From assembly GCA_029938085.1 (NCBI GenBank), contig JAPYOS010000002.1, positions 62,001 through 126,000 on the forward strand: a stretch of 64,000 nucleotides of DNA, read 5' to 3'. The translations under genes were made by a program, and so were the position numbers. This stretch comes from Oceanospirillaceae bacterium (lineage in GTDB: Bacteria > Pseudomonadota > Gammaproteobacteria > Pseudomonadales > Balneatricaceae). The notes below the pieces were generated by a model. It was not told where the DNA came from. It did no database searches and saw nothing but the letters and a program-made list of their open reading frames with translations. Below, in pieces: positions 16,668 to 26,225 of this stretch. The first letter of the stretch is position 1, and each line of letters opens with the position of its first letter.

Positions 16668-18055
16668 GCTTTAGCCTCCATAAATTGCTCTAACACTTTG
16701 AGAGTGCCGGCAAATTTACGTTGAATTTCTTGATACTCATCGTCTGGATTGGAGTCGTAAACATTGCCACCGCAGGTTTGTACGTAAGCTTTTGATCCGT
16801 TAGCAAACACCGTGCGAATGGGAATAGCAAAGGTACAATCGCCATTAAAACCAAAGTGGCCTACCGCGCCGCCGTATGGTCCACGTCCATCTAGCTCCAG
16901 ATCATCGATAATTTTCATGGCTTCGATTTTTGGCGCGCCGGTTAAGGTGCCTGCAGGGAAGTTGCTGGCTAAAGCAGAGAACATGTCTTCATTTTCGGCC
17001 ATGATGCCCACGATCTCACTGGAAATATGTTGCACATGGCTAAACCGCTTAATGTCCATCAAACTACGCACTTTTACGGTGCCAAAGCGTGCTACACGGC
17101 CAATGTCGTTGCGGTGCAGGTCCACAATCATATTGTGTTCGGCAATTTCTTTAGGGTCATTCAGCAAGGTACGCGCTAGGGCTGTGTCTTCTTCTGGCGT
17201 GGCGCCACGTTTGGTAGTGCCGGCTAACGGGTAGGTTTCCATCTCGCCTTGGCGCAAACGAAACAATAGCTCTGGGCTTGCGCCGATGACCTTTTGCTCG
17301 CCAAATTTAATGTAATACATTTGTGGCGACGGGTTAATAACGCGCAACTGTTCGTATAAATTGATACTTTCGCCGTGCATGTCGAAGCGGTATTTGAAGC
17401 CCACTTCGCATTGGAAAATTTTACCTTCTACGATGTCGCCTTTCACCTTTTTAACGGCCGCCGCATGTTGTTCACGGTTCATGTCTTCGCCTTGCGGCAC
17501 CACAGTTAGGCCGCCAATATTAGGCATAGGCTGGCTGATAATGGTTTCAACCAAACCAATACGATTTTCTTCGTAATGGAAATAGATCAACTCGCCTGTC
17601 ATTTTGTCGTAAATGAGGCCGTCTTTGTACAAGCCAAACTTAAACGCATCAAATGCGTCGCTGGCCGTTAGGCTTAAGCTGGGTTCAAAGTAGTTCATGG
17701 CATCGTAGCCAATATAACCCGTTAAACCACCGGCATAGCGGCGGCTAATAATGTTTTGTGGCACGATTTCGCGCAACAAATAGTATGGGTTTTCGCTCTC
17801 GTAAGACTGACAATTGCCTTGCCTGTCGGTAATGTGCAGTTGATTGCCATTAGCCCAAAAAATTTGCTCTGGATCGAAACCAATAAGCGAATAACGCGAG
17901 ATATGGCTGTCTTCGCCGAGGGATTCGAGCATGTAGCAGGTATCGAATTTTTGCTCAATTTTTTTGAACAACTCAAAAAAGTCACAGCTAGACGTGACTG
18001 TGAGGTAGCTTGGTTTACGAGCCATGTTAATTTTATTGGGGCGTGCTTGAGTCAC
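16664..18055 (-). CDS. trpE: Anthranilate synthase component I
   Basis: TrpE converts chorismate plus ammonia to anthranilate. The product (453-463 residues) carries the chorismate-binding fold with GASPELLFRL, YPLAGTTKRG, EIAEHNMIVDLHRNDIGRVA, FPAGTLTGAPKIEAM and the end motif YVQTCGGNVYDSNPDDEYQE. It is shorter than most proteobacterial TrpE (about 500) and the FKYRF/QMYYIKFGEQ segment is unusual, suggesting a divergent lineage. Start choice: GTG at 18055 overlaps the trpR stop as GTGA; an ATG at 18025 (MARKPSYLTV) is the alternative but has no ribosome-binding site. Feedback inhibition by tryptophan is likely (L-E-S-x-x motif LESLGEDSHISRYS). Confidence 0.92.
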   Translation of the reverse strand: MTQARPNKINMARKPSYLTVTSSCDFFELFKKIEQKFDTCYMLESLGEDSHISRYSLIGFDPEQIFWANGNQLHITDRQGNCQSYESENPYYLLREIVPQNIISRRYAGGLTGYIGYDAMNYFEPSLSLTASDAFDAFKFGLYKDGLIYDKMTGELIYFHYEENRIGLVETIISQPMPNIGGLTVVPQGEDMNREQHAAAVKKVKGDIVEGKIFQCEVGFKYRFDMHGESINLYEQLRVINPSPQMYYIKFGEQKVIGASPELLFRLRQGEMETYPLAGTTKRGATPEEDTALARTLLNDPKEIAEHNMIVDLHRNDIGRVARFGTVKVRSLMDIKRFSHVQHISSEIVGIMAENEDMFSALASNFPAGTLTGAPKIEAMKIIDDLELDGRGPYGGAVGHFGFNGDCTFAIPIRTVFANGSKAYVQTCGGNVYDSNPDDEYQEIQRKFAGTLKVLEQFMEAKA

Positions 18056-18339
18056 GATGGTGTAGTCTCTAATGGAGTCGGTGATGGGTGCCCGGCAAAT
18101 TTGCCAGCTTGAAGGGCCCGAGAGCCACGGGTTACGGTGGCAATGCCAACGCCCAGCTGTTGAGCGACTTGCCGTTGCGACAAACCTTGAGAAAGCAGCT
18201 CAAATATTTGTAAGCGATTGATCAGTTCCTGTTGTTCGTTAGGCGTTAACAGGCCCTCTAGGGCTGCAGTCATAGACTGAGCGTCGGTTTGCAGAAGCAA
18301 ATAGTCGGCGACGGGTGCAATGGCTTTGTTGTAGGGCAT
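18052..18339 (-). CDS. trpR: TrpR-family repressor heading the trp operon
   Basis: A 95-residue all-helical protein with the Trp repressor helix-turn-helix LSQRQVAQQLGVGIATVTRGS (core LSQ..VA..LGVGIATVTRG) and the preceding LLTPNEQQELINRLQIFELL helices. TrpR binds operator DNA when charged with L-tryptophan. Here the gene is first in a trpR-trpE-trpG operon, overlapping trpE by four bases, so the repressor would control itself and the synthase together. In E. coli trpR is a separate locus. Confidence 0.88.
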   Translation of the reverse strand: MPYNKAIAPVADYLLLQTDAQSMTAALEGLLTPNEQQELINRLQIFELLSQGLSQRQVAQQLGVGIATVTRGSRALQAGKFAGHPSPTPLETTPS

Positions 18340-18359
18340 AACTAAAAACAGACTGTATC

Positions 18360-18375
18360 AGTGTACTAGTACACT
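18360..18375. promoter_or_regulatory. trpO: Candidate TrpR operator
   Basis: A perfect 16-base palindrome, AGTGTACTAGTACACT, lies 20 bases upstream of the trpR ATG. It contains GTACT and AGTAC half-sites and the CTAG core seen in TrpR operators, although spacing differs from the E. coli trp operator. It falls between TTGTGT and a GATACA-like -10 box on the minus strand, where a bound repressor would block RNA polymerase. Confidence 0.6.
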
Positions 18376-18384
18376 ATCACACAA

Positions 18385-19047
18385 TTACAAGCAATCCAAT
18401 ACCCAGTCTGGTTCGCATTCCGATACGTCGCGACCATGGTTGTAACCGCCTCTAACCCCAACGCTGGGCATTCCGCAGGTTTTGGCGGCGATAATATCGT
18501 TGCTCGAATCACCCACCATCAAACAGTCTTTAATCTCTAGCTCTAGGGATTTAGCGGCATTGATGAGGGGCATGGGGTGGGGCTTTTTCTCATCGAATGT
18601 ATCACCGCAATACACCAATTCAAAATACTCTAAAATACCAAATTGCTGCAATAAAGGTTGGGTGAATCGGCTGGGTTTGTTAGTAATCACTCCCTGCTTA
18701 ATGCCTTGTGATTGCAGCAGTGTTAACAAAGGAACCACACCATCGTAGAGCCGGCTTTGTTGGTTGCCAAGCTGGTGATAGGCTTCCATATATAGGTTTA
18801 AGGCAGCGTCAAAACGAGGATCGACTGCCTCGGGGGTAAAATTATCAGCGAGAATACGTTGCACCAACATGGCCGCCCCATTACCCACCCACTGCTCTAC
18901 TTGAGTATGCGTGGGTGCAGCAATATCGAGATTTTTGGCCATGCTCAAGCTAGCCGCATACAAGTCTGACAGGCTATCCAATAACGTGCCATCTAAGTCG
19001 AACAGGACTAATTTTGGCCGAAATCCAACCGTATCAATTAAACTCAC
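18385..19047 (-). CDS. gph: Phosphoglycolate phosphatase
   Basis: A 220-residue HAD-superfamily hydrolase that removes phosphate from 2-phosphoglycolate, a product of DNA repair and oxygenation. HAD motifs are intact: I LVLFDLDGTLLDS (nucleophile Asp about 17), II VITNKPS (about 120), III KPHPMPL (Lys about 153), IV CLMVGDSSNDIIAAK (about 175-190). The order rpe-gph-trpE matches Pseudomonas. It follows rpe by four bases. Confidence 0.92.
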   Translation of the reverse strand: MSLIDTVGFRPKLVLFDLDGTLLDSLSDLYAASLSMAKNLDIAAPTHTQVEQWVGNGAAMLVQRILADNFTPEAVDPRFDAALNLYMEAYHQLGNQQSRLYDGVVPLLTLLQSQGIKQGVITNKPSRFTQPLLQQFGILEYFELVYCGDTFDEKKPHPMPLINAAKSLELEIKDCLMVGDSSNDIIAAKTCGMPSVGVRGGYNHGRDVSECEPDWVLDCL

Positions 19048-19051
19048 AAGT

Positions 19052-19720
19052 TTAGCTTGATGCCAGCTGTTCGCGCATTAAATCGATGGTGGCTTTATAG
19101 TCATCAGTATTAAAAATGGCTGAGCCTGCCACAAAGGTGTCGGCGCCCGCTGCTGCTATCTCGGCAATATTGGCTACACCCACACCACCGTCAACTTCTA
19201 AACGAATATCTAGCCCAGAATTGTCTATACGCTGGCGTACCAAACGTAACTTATCTAGGGTCGATGGGATGAACTTTTGACCACCAAAACCTGGGTTAAC
19301 CGACATCAATAGAATCATATCCAAGCGATCCATTACATGGTCAAGGTAATGCAGCGATGTTGCGGGGTTAAATACCAAACCGGCTTTAGCACCGCCATCT
19401 TTGATCATTTGCAGGGACCGGTCAATATGGTCACTCGCTTCTGGGTGAAAGGTAATGTAACTGGCACCGGCAGCCAAAAACTCTTCGATCATACGATCCA
19501 CCGGCTTCACCATTAAATGTACATCAATAGGCGCGGTGATACCGAAGTCCCGTAACGCTTTACAGACCATGGGGCCAATGGTGAGGTTAGGCACATAATG
19601 GTTATCCATCACATCAAAATGAACAATATCAGCCCCCGCTGCCAATACATTTTCAACTTCTTCGCCTAAGCGCGCAAAGTCGGCAGCTAGTATGGAGGGT
19701 GCGATTTTAAAATCAGCCAT
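19052..19720 (-). CDS. rpe: Ribulose-phosphate 3-epimerase
   Basis: Interconverts ribulose-5-phosphate and xylulose-5-phosphate in the pentose phosphate pathway. The 222-residue TIM barrel shows all family motifs: [36 protein letters not shown] (metal His/Asp), [23 protein letters not shown] and EVDGGVG near the end. It is first of an rpe-gph pair that runs towards trpREG. Confidence 0.97.
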   Translation of the reverse strand: MADFKIAPSILAADFARLGEEVENVLAAGADIVHFDVMDNHYVPNLTIGPMVCKALRDFGITAPIDVHLMVKPVDRMIEEFLAAGASYITFHPEASDHIDRSLQMIKDGGAKAGLVFNPATSLHYLDHVMDRLDMILLMSVNPGFGGQKFIPSTLDKLRLVRQRIDNSGLDIRLEVDGGVGVANIAEIAAAGADTFVAGSAIFNTDDYKATIDLMREQLASS

Positions 19721-19758
19721 AATAAAGGTCTTTCCAGGAATTAATTAATACAGTAAAA

Positions 19759-20583
19759 CTACTTGCGTGACTTTTTGATAGCGTCGTAAGCAGCTTGAAT
19801 TTCTTGCGTTTTTTCTTTGGCTATTTGCATCATTTCATCGGGCAAACCGCGAGCCACCAACTTATCTGGATGGTGCTGACTCATCAACTTACGGTAGGCC
19901 GTTTTAAGGGTTTTGGCATCACAGGCTTGGTCTACACCCAAAACCCCATAGGCTTGCTTTAAGCCCAGGCCACCGGCAGATTCAAATTGTCCTTGGCCAC
20001 CACCTTGGTGAAACGATTGTTCGGCTTTCATGCGCTGCGCTACAGCTTCAAATTCTTGCTGACTAATCCCTAACAGCTGGCAAACTTCTGTTAACACGCG
20101 GCCTTCGGAGGGACTAAATTCACCATCAACCAAAGCCGCTTGTAGCTGAATTTCAATAAACATTTGCCTTACGGAGACATTGTTCACTAAGGCGCGGCGA
20201 AGCGGTTCTAGCACTTGGTTCAGGTCAAATTGTGCGCTTTTGCCTTGGCTAAAGCACTCAATCGCACGTTTTCTTAGCTCGCCGGTGAGCTGCATCCGCG
20301 TCATCACCGCTTCGGCGTACTGAATTTCTTCTGCAGTCACTTGCCCATCAGCTTTGGCAATTTTGCCCATGACACAAAACGTAGCATCAAAAAAAGCGGT
20401 TTGCGCCTTGGCTTGGGTCCAGCTCTCGGCACCCGCTACGCTGCGGATCAACTTATCGAGGTAATAACCAATGGCGGCGCCAAAAAACACACCGCTAATA
20501 CCACCTGTTAAGCCAATTAAGGCGCCAATAACCAACCCAGTACGGTGGCGCCCCATGTTGACGCCAAAGCTATAACCGTTCAC
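19759..20583 (-). CDS. djlA: DjlA-like membrane co-chaperone (TerB + J domain)
   Basis: DjlA is an inner-membrane J-protein that stimulates DnaK. The 274-residue product has an N-terminal glycine-rich membrane segment (about residues 15-40, LVIGALIGLTGGISGVFFGA), a TerB-like helical domain (about 60-190, with KIAKADGQVTAEEI and LVDGEFSPSEGRVL metal-site-like loops) and a C-terminal J domain with the HPD motif in YRKLMSQHHPDKLVARG (about 238-240). A GTG start at 20583 follows AGGTGA; an ATG nine codons on (MGRHRTGLV) is the alternative. It is divergent from lptD. Confidence 0.9.
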   Translation of the reverse strand: MNGYSFGVNMGRHRTGLVIGALIGLTGGISGVFFGAAIGYYLDKLIRSVAGAESWTQAKAQTAFFDATFCVMGKIAKADGQVTAEEIQYAEAVMTRMQLTGELRKRAIECFSQGKSAQFDLNQVLEPLRRALVNNVSVRQMFIEIQLQAALVDGEFSPSEGRVLTEVCQLLGISQQEFEAVAQRMKAEQSFHQGGGQGQFESAGGLGLKQAYGVLGVDQACDAKTLKTAYRKLMSQHHPDKLVARGLPDEMMQIAKEKTQEIQAAYDAIKKSRK

Positions 20584-20797
20584 ACATTCACCTGTTTAAA
20601 AAAATTCGTGTCTAAATCTGTGCCTATGATAGGCAAACCACGCATTAAGTGCCATATCAGCTGGCTATTAATTACCAAAACTGACACTTTTAGCCAATTC
20701 CAACCGCAAGTCGCACCCTTCTCTTAAAAATTGGTTTAAACTTAGGCGAAGTTAAAGTGTAAACTCCTGATCAGTCACTGTTGCCAACGGATTCCTT
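20584..20797. promoter_or_regulatory. Divergent djlA / lptD intergenic region
   Basis: This 214-base gap must carry promoters for djlA and the lptD-surA-pdxA-rsmA-apaGH run. I found no convincing sigma-E or sigma-70 box pair and no hairpin. Confidence 0.35.
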
Positions 20798-23119
20798 TTG
20801 TTATTTCTTAAGCCCTCTCTAGCTCAACATTTTATTGCCAATCGTTCTGTTACATTGATTTGTACAAGCCTTATGATGCTATTGGCTGCCTCTACAGTAA
20901 CGGCAGAAACAAGCTCACCCCAACCACTGCTGCTCGACTGGCAACCTCAACCCGCAACCACGGATGATTACTGCCCAGGATATTATTTACCTTACCAGGC
21001 TCCCGCACTAGACCCAAACACTCCAGCCAATCAACAGCTTTTGTACAGCCACTCCGATGCTAGCGAATATGAAGAGGGCGTGACTCACCTAAAAGGTAAC
21101 GTAGAGATACGCCAAGGCGTACAACAAATTACCGGCGATTACGCGCGTTTTGATAATAACCAGCGTTTAGTCGACATTATTGGCAACGTAAAATACCGTC
21201 GCCACAATATCATCATGCAAAGCGCCGACGCCTCGTTTGATATGGACAGCTCCGAAGCTCAGTTCAACCAAGCGCAGTTGGCCGTGCCTAAAAATGAATT
21301 ACGCGCCAGCGCCTCATCTATCGATTATCACAGTGACGAAACCGTGACTATGAACCAAGGCAGCTTTACCTTTTGCCCACCCGGCAATAATGCATGGGCT
21401 ATTCATAGTAATAAAATTGACTTGGACCCCAGCCAAGGGTTTGGCGAAGCCCAAAATGCCGTATTAAAAATTGGTGCGGTGCCGGTATTTTATTTACCGT
21501 GGATGAGTTTTCCCATAGACGACCAACGTCGCTCGGGGCTTCTCTTCCCTACACTGGTTCGATCAAGTCAAATGGGGTTAGACATTACTACGCCTTATTA
21601 CCTCAATTTAGCACCTAACTATGACGCCTTAATGACGCCTCGCTTTACTGAGTTGGGTGGTGCCACCTTAGGCACAAAAATTCGCCACATGAACGCCAAC
21701 ACCGAGCAGTCGCTGTACTTTAATTGGGCGCTTTCAGACCCCAACTCCACACAACAGCGTTGGTTAACCGAGTTCGACCACAAGGGCCAAATCAGTCCTA
21801 ATCTGTCTTCCAGCCTTCACATCAAAAGGGTGAGCGACGCCGACGTGTTTAACGATTTCGACTTAACCCGAGCAGCAAGCGAAACCAGCAGCCTAACCAG
21901 CAAGGCCCAAGTTAACTACCAAGGCAAAAATGTATGGTTTAGTAGCGCAAGCTTAGCCCTGATCACCCACCAAAATTTAACCACCGGTACACCAGCGTAT
22001 GACCAGCTGCCTCACGCCAGCCTTGCCGGTGGCACCACAGCAGACTACGGCTCTGTGCCTGTCACTGGCAGCTACCAGCTCGACCTAAGCCACTTTACTC
22101 GTGACACCAGTAACTTATCTGCCAACAATCAACTCACTGGCACGCGTATTCATCTGCAACCTAGCGTGAGCTCTGCTTGGACCACCGACTACAGCTTTAT
22201 TAAACCTAAACTGAGCCTGCCTATCACTCAATACCAACTGGCCAATAGCCCTACCAACATCCAAGCGAGTAAAACTCGCATAGTGCCCCAATTTGAGTTG
22301 GATACCGGCCTGCTATTCGAGCGCGAGCTAAGGTTAGGCTATAGCCAAACCCTAGAACCTAGGCTGTACTACGCCTACGCACCCTTTAAATCGCAGAATG
22401 ACATCACTATTTTTGACACCAGCCTCAACGGCAAACCATTCTACCAAGCCAACCGATTTAATGGTTCCGATCGTATTGGCGACACCAACCGCGTTACCTT
22501 AGGTGTAGCCAGCCAATTTTTGGATGCTAAAGGTTGGCAGAAAGCCAAACTATCAATGACCCAAATCCATTACCTGAGCAACCGGCAGGTGCAGTTAAGC
22601 AGTAGCACCCCTGCCAACACTGAAACTTATTCACCTATTTATGGTCACATGAGTTATCAATTTAATCCGTATTGGAGTTCGAGTTTGAACCTCGACTGGA
22701 ACCCACGTTCGGGCAACGTTGAAGCCACTACGGCAAGTATGAAATATCAACCTAGCAACAACCAGGTTGTTGATGTGAAATACACCGAAAAACTGAACAG
22801 CACCCAACAAGGTGAGGTGTCAGTGGTATGGCCGCTAAACCCACAATGGACGTTAATTGCCAAACACAAAGAAGACCTGCGCAATCAACAATTACAGGAC
22901 GAAATTGTAGGTATAGAATATGCCAACTGCTGCTGGAAAGGCCGCTTGGTAAGCCGCCATTGGTTGGTAGACCAAACCAAAGGTGTTGAGCACGGCGTAT
23001 TTTTTGAACTCTCCCTTAAAGGCTTGGGTGACAGCGACAAACAACTGACCAGCGGCAGCCAAGTCCGCATGGCCGATTTTATGAAAGGAATTACAGGTTA
23101 CAATGAACGCACTCAATAA
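20798..23119 (+). CDS. lptD: LPS-assembly outer membrane protein LptD
   Basis: LptD is the outer-membrane barrel that, with LptE, inserts lipopolysaccharide into the outer leaflet. The 773-residue precursor has a signal peptide ending near SLMMLLAASTVTA-ETSS, an OstA/LptA-like periplasmic jellyroll (about 80-190, with LKGNVEIRQGVQQITGDYAR) and a C-terminal barrel with the conserved EYANCCWKGRLVSRHW cysteine pair. The first Cys pair position is represented by DYCPGYY near residue 58. Translation appears to start at TTG (20798); the first in-frame ATG falls inside the signal peptide. It overlaps surA by 17 bases. Confidence 0.94.
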   Translation: MLFLKPSLAQHFIANRSVTLICTSLMMLLAASTVTAETSSPQPLLLDWQPQPATTDDYCPGYYLPYQAPALDPNTPANQQLLYSHSDASEYEEGVTHLKGNVEIRQGVQQITGDYARFDNNQRLVDIIGNVKYRRHNIIMQSADASFDMDSSEAQFNQAQLAVPKNELRASASSIDYHSDETVTMNQGSFTFCPPGNNAWAIHSNKIDLDPSQGFGEAQNAVLKIGAVPVFYLPWMSFPIDDQRRSGLLFPTLVRSSQMGLDITTPYYLNLAPNYDALMTPRFTELGGATLGTKIRHMNANTEQSLYFNWALSDPNSTQQRWLTEFDHKGQISPNLSSSLHIKRVSDADVFNDFDLTRAASETSSLTSKAQVNYQGKNVWFSSASLALITHQNLTTGTPAYDQLPHASLAGGTTADYGSVPVTGSYQLDLSHFTRDTSNLSANNQLTGTRIHLQPSVSSAWTTDYSFIKPKLSLPITQYQLANSPTNIQASKTRIVPQFELDTGLLFERELRLGYSQTLEPRLYYAYAPFKSQNDITIFDTSLNGKPFYQANRFNGSDRIGDTNRVTLGVASQFLDAKGWQKAKLSMTQIHYLSNRQVQLSSSTPANTETYSPIYGHMSYQFNPYWSSSLNLDWNPRSGNVEATTASMKYQPSNNQVVDVKYTEKLNSTQQGEVSVVWPLNPQWTLIAKHKEDLRNQQLQDEIVGIEYANCCWKGRLVSRHWLVDQTKGVEHGVFFELSLKGLGDSDKQLTSGSQVRMADFMKGITGYNERTQ

Positions 23120-24392
23120 ATACGGCTTGGGTTTTGCCTTAAGTTTAACCCTGAGCCTGACCACCATTAACGCTTTTGCAGCACAGCAGCTAGACCGCAT
23201 TATGGCTGTAGTGAATGACGACATAGTTTTGCAAACCGACTTTAATCTGCGCCTAAGTGAGATACAGCAACAATTGGCCCAAAACAATACCCAGGCGCCT
23301 AGCCTTGATGTATTAACGTCGCAAGTATTGGATCAGTTGATTATTGAAAATTTACAACTGCAGCTAGCCCAAGCACAAGGCGTGCATATTGCCGATGCGA
23401 GCTTAGACCAAGCCCTTGAACGGATTGCTAAAAGCAACCAACTCAGCCTTGCGCAATTGCAACAAGCGGTGACCAACTCAGGCGACTCTATGGCGCGTTT
23501 TCGTGACAAAATTCGCCAAGAAATGACCATTAATGAAATTCAAACCAGCTCGGTTAACAAGCGCATTCGCGTCAGTGAACACCAAGTTGATCGCTATCTG
23601 GCGTCTAACCAAGGCCAAGCCTTAGCCGAAACTGAGTACGAAATTGGCCATATATTGATTAATCTTAGTGCTACCCCAGACGCGCAAGAACTAGCAGCAG
23701 CACAGGCAAAACTAGACCTAATTGCTGCCGAACTCGCGCAAGGCAGCGATTTTTCTAGCCTTGCAGCAAGCCACTCAGATGCACTTAACGCCTTAGAGGG
23801 TGGTAACCTTGGCTGGCGCAAGGGCAGCCAGCTACCCAGCCTATTTGCCGATCCTATTAGTGACATGCAAACAGGTGATGTGAGTCAACCTATTCGTAAC
23901 AGCAGCGGTTTTCACCTCATCAAACTCATCAATAAACGCGGCGTGAGTGTGCAAACCATCGCTCAAACTAAGGCCAACCACTTGCTCATTTTGCCCAATG
24001 AGATTAGAACCGCCACACAAGCCGAAGAGCTCATTAACGAATTACATCAACGCATTATTAACGGCGCAGACTTTTACGACCTAGCTCGCACCTTTAGTGA
24101 CGATGCTAACTCGGCCCCTAGTGGCGGCGACTTAGGCTGGGTTAATCACGACCAGCTCCCACAGCTGTTACAATCTGAGCTAGAAAAGCTGGCCCTGGGC
24201 GAACTCAGCGCACCCATTCAAAGTGAATCTGGATGGCACCTATTGCAAGCCATAGAGCGCCGTACCAAAGACGTAGGACAAGCCAACTTACGCTACCAAG
24301 CCAAACAAACCATTCGCCAAAGTAAGTTTGCTGGTGAGTTAGAAAATTGGTTACGAGAAATTCGCAACCAAGCCTACATCGAGATTCGTTAA
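23103..24392 (+). CDS. surA: Periplasmic chaperone / peptidyl-prolyl isomerase SurA
   Basis: SurA escorts unfolded outer-membrane proteins, LptD among them. The 429-residue precursor has a signal peptide cleaved near INAFAAQQ, the N-terminal chaperone domain (LDRIMAVVNDDIVLQTDFNLRL), two parvulin domains (about 170-270, with ARSHSD-like LAASHSDALNALEGGNLGWR; and about 285-385, with LARTFSDDANSAPSGGDLGW) and a short C-terminal helix. It overlaps the end of lptD and precedes pdxA by two bases, the classical order. Confidence 0.96.
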   Translation: MNALNKYGLGFALSLTLSLTTINAFAAQQLDRIMAVVNDDIVLQTDFNLRLSEIQQQLAQNNTQAPSLDVLTSQVLDQLIIENLQLQLAQAQGVHIADASLDQALERIAKSNQLSLAQLQQAVTNSGDSMARFRDKIRQEMTINEIQTSSVNKRIRVSEHQVDRYLASNQGQALAETEYEIGHILINLSATPDAQELAAAQAKLDLIAAELAQGSDFSSLAASHSDALNALEGGNLGWRKGSQLPSLFADPISDMQTGDVSQPIRNSSGFHLIKLINKRGVSVQTIAQTKANHLLILPNEIRTATQAEELINELHQRIINGADFYDLARTFSDDANSAPSGGDLGWVNHDQLPQLLQSELEKLALGELSAPIQSESGWHLLQAIERRTKDVGQANLRYQAKQTIRQSKFAGELENWLREIRNQAYIEIR

Positions 24393-24394
24393 TC

Positions 24395-25393
24395 ATGTCA
24401 GTAGTGAGCCGATTACTCGTCACTGCGGGAGAACCCGCAGGCATTGGTCCTGATCTATGTTTAACCTTGGCAGGCCAGCCCCACGCGCAGCTTTGCGATG
24501 TTGAGATTGTTATTGTTGCCGACATGGGCGTATTGCAAGACAGAGCCTGCAAGCTTGGTTTAAGTATCGATTTTTGCCATTTTGACCTCAAGCACCCCGC
24601 CGCTATCACCCCTAGCAATCAACTCAAAGTACTACACGTGCCATTAGCGGTAGAAAGCCGCGCGGGTCACTTAGATGCAGACAACGCAGGCTATGTGCTC
24701 AATACGCTTAATATTGCCTGTGATGCATGCCTGGACGGCCGTGCTCAAGCCATGATCACGGCACCGGTTCATAAAGGCATTATTAACCATGCAGGCACGC
24801 CCTTTAGTGGCCACACCGAATACTTGCAGCAACGTTGCGGCGCAGAACAAGTGGTAATGATGCTGGCGTGTGACGCCATGCGCGTCACCCTAGCCACCAC
24901 ACACTTGCCACTTAAAGACGTGTCTGCCGCCATAACGCCCAAGCTACTAAGCCAAACATTACACATTATAAACAACGAGTTAAAGGCTAAATTTGGCATT
25001 GCTCAACCCACTATTTATGTGTGCGGCCTAAACCCCCATGCAGGCGAAGACGGCCACTTAGGCCGCGAAGAGATCGATGTTATTATCCCGGCACTGGATC
25101 AGTTGCGTAGCGAAGGCCTTAACCTCGTTGGCCCGTTACCTGCAGATACCTTGTTTAATCCCACCAACCTCGATCGAGCCGATGCCGTTTTGGCCATGTA
25201 TCACGATCAAGGTCTACCCGTGCTAAAATACGCGGGCTTTGGTGATGCGGTAAACATCACCTTAGGTTTACCCATTATTCGCACTTCCGTTGACCACGGC
25301 ACCGCATTAGATTTGGCTGGCACCGGCCAAGCCAACGCCAACAGTTTATTGCAGGCCACGTTACAAGCTATGCAGTTAACCAAGCTTTACTAG
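24395..25393 (+). CDS. pdxA: 4-hydroxythreonine-4-phosphate dehydrogenase
   Basis: PdxA oxidises 4-phosphohydroxy-L-threonine in the vitamin B6 pathway. The 332-residue product has TAGEPAGIGPDL at the N terminus, ITAPVHKGIINHAG, FSGHTEYLQQ, the metal ligands in CGLNPHAGEDGHLGREE and MYHDQGLPVLKYAGF, and the TSVDHGTALDLAGTG end motif. I chose the ATG at 24395, two bases after the surA stop; an in-frame ATG 16 codons upstream lies inside surA and adds non-family residues. Confidence 0.96.
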   Translation: MSVVSRLLVTAGEPAGIGPDLCLTLAGQPHAQLCDVEIVIVADMGVLQDRACKLGLSIDFCHFDLKHPAAITPSNQLKVLHVPLAVESRAGHLDADNAGYVLNTLNIACDACLDGRAQAMITAPVHKGIINHAGTPFSGHTEYLQQRCGAEQVVMMLACDAMRVTLATTHLPLKDVSAAITPKLLSQTLHIINNELKAKFGIAQPTIYVCGLNPHAGEDGHLGREEIDVIIPALDQLRSEGLNLVGPLPADTLFNPTNLDRADAVLAMYHDQGLPVLKYAGFGDAVNITLGLPIIRTSVDHGTALDLAGTGQANANSLLQATLQAMQLTKLY

Positions 25394-25401
25394 AGACATT
25401 T

Positions 25402-26211
25402 ATGGCTAGCCAAACTCCAAAAAAACACCAAGCTCGTAAGCGTTTTGGGCAAAACTTTTTACAAGACCAAGGCATTATTCGTCATATTGTGGCCTGTATT
25501 CGCCCTAAACCAGAACAAACTATCGTTGAAATTGGCCCCGGCCTAGGCGCCATTACTGAGCACCTGCTCGCATCGACGGGCAGCCTTGACGTGGTGGAGC
25601 TCGACCGCGATTTACTACCTCATCTACGCATTGCGTTTGCCAGCTATGGCAACAATTTACGTATTCACGAGGCCGATGCACTTAAATTTGATTTTAGCAG
25701 TATCAGTAGCGAGCCTAATCCTAAACCCAAGTCTTTACGTATTGTAGGCAACTTGCCCTACAACATTTCTACGCCATTAATCTTCCACCTGTTGGATCAA
25801 GCCGATCTCATTGAAGACATGCATTTTATGTTGCAAAAAGAAGTGGTGTTACGTTTAGCCGCAGGTGCAGGCACCAACAACTACGGCCGCCTGAGTATTA
25901 TGGCGCAGTATTTTTGCCGTGTAGACAACTTGTTTGAAGTGCCGCCAGAGGCCTTTGACCCAAGGCCCAAAGTGGATTCTGCCATTGTACGTATGGCGCC
26001 CTACGCCGAACTACCACACCCAGCAAAAGATTTTAAACATTTTGAAAGCTTGGTTAAAACCGGTTTTGCCCAACGCCGAAAAACTTTACGTAACAACTTA
26101 AAAGGCATAATTGACGACCAACAGTTGCAAAGTTTAGGCATAGACCCTAGCATTCGACCTGAGCGCTTAACCGTGGCCGACTTTGTGGCCATAAGCAACC
26201 TTCTTACTTGA
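25402..26211 (+). CDS. rsmA: 16S rRNA dimethyladenosine transferase (KsgA)
   Basis: RsmA dimethylates the two adjacent adenosines in helix 45 of 16S rRNA. The 269-residue protein has ARKRFGQNFLQDQ at the N terminus, SAM motif I VEIGPGLGAITEHLL, acidic motif VVELDRDLLPHL and catalytic motif IV NLPYNIST. It follows pdxA by eight bases and precedes apaG, the conserved gammaproteobacterial order. Confidence 0.97.
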   Translation: MASQTPKKHQARKRFGQNFLQDQGIIRHIVACIRPKPEQTIVEIGPGLGAITEHLLASTGSLDVVELDRDLLPHLRIAFASYGNNLRIHEADALKFDFSSISSEPNPKPKSLRIVGNLPYNISTPLIFHLLDQADLIEDMHFMLQKEVVLRLAAGAGTNNYGRLSIMAQYFCRVDNLFEVPPEAFDPRPKVDSAIVRMAPYAELPHPAKDFKHFESLVKTGFAQRRKTLRNNLKGIIDDQQLQSLGIDPSIRPERLTVADFVAISNLLT

Positions 26212-26225
26212 GCTAGGCCCAACCG

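Noticed and set aside
18340-18384. The trpR-upstream palindrome as a gph/trp terminator
   Set aside because: It has no T-run on either side and stands immediately before trpR with promoter-like boxes, so an operator is more likely.
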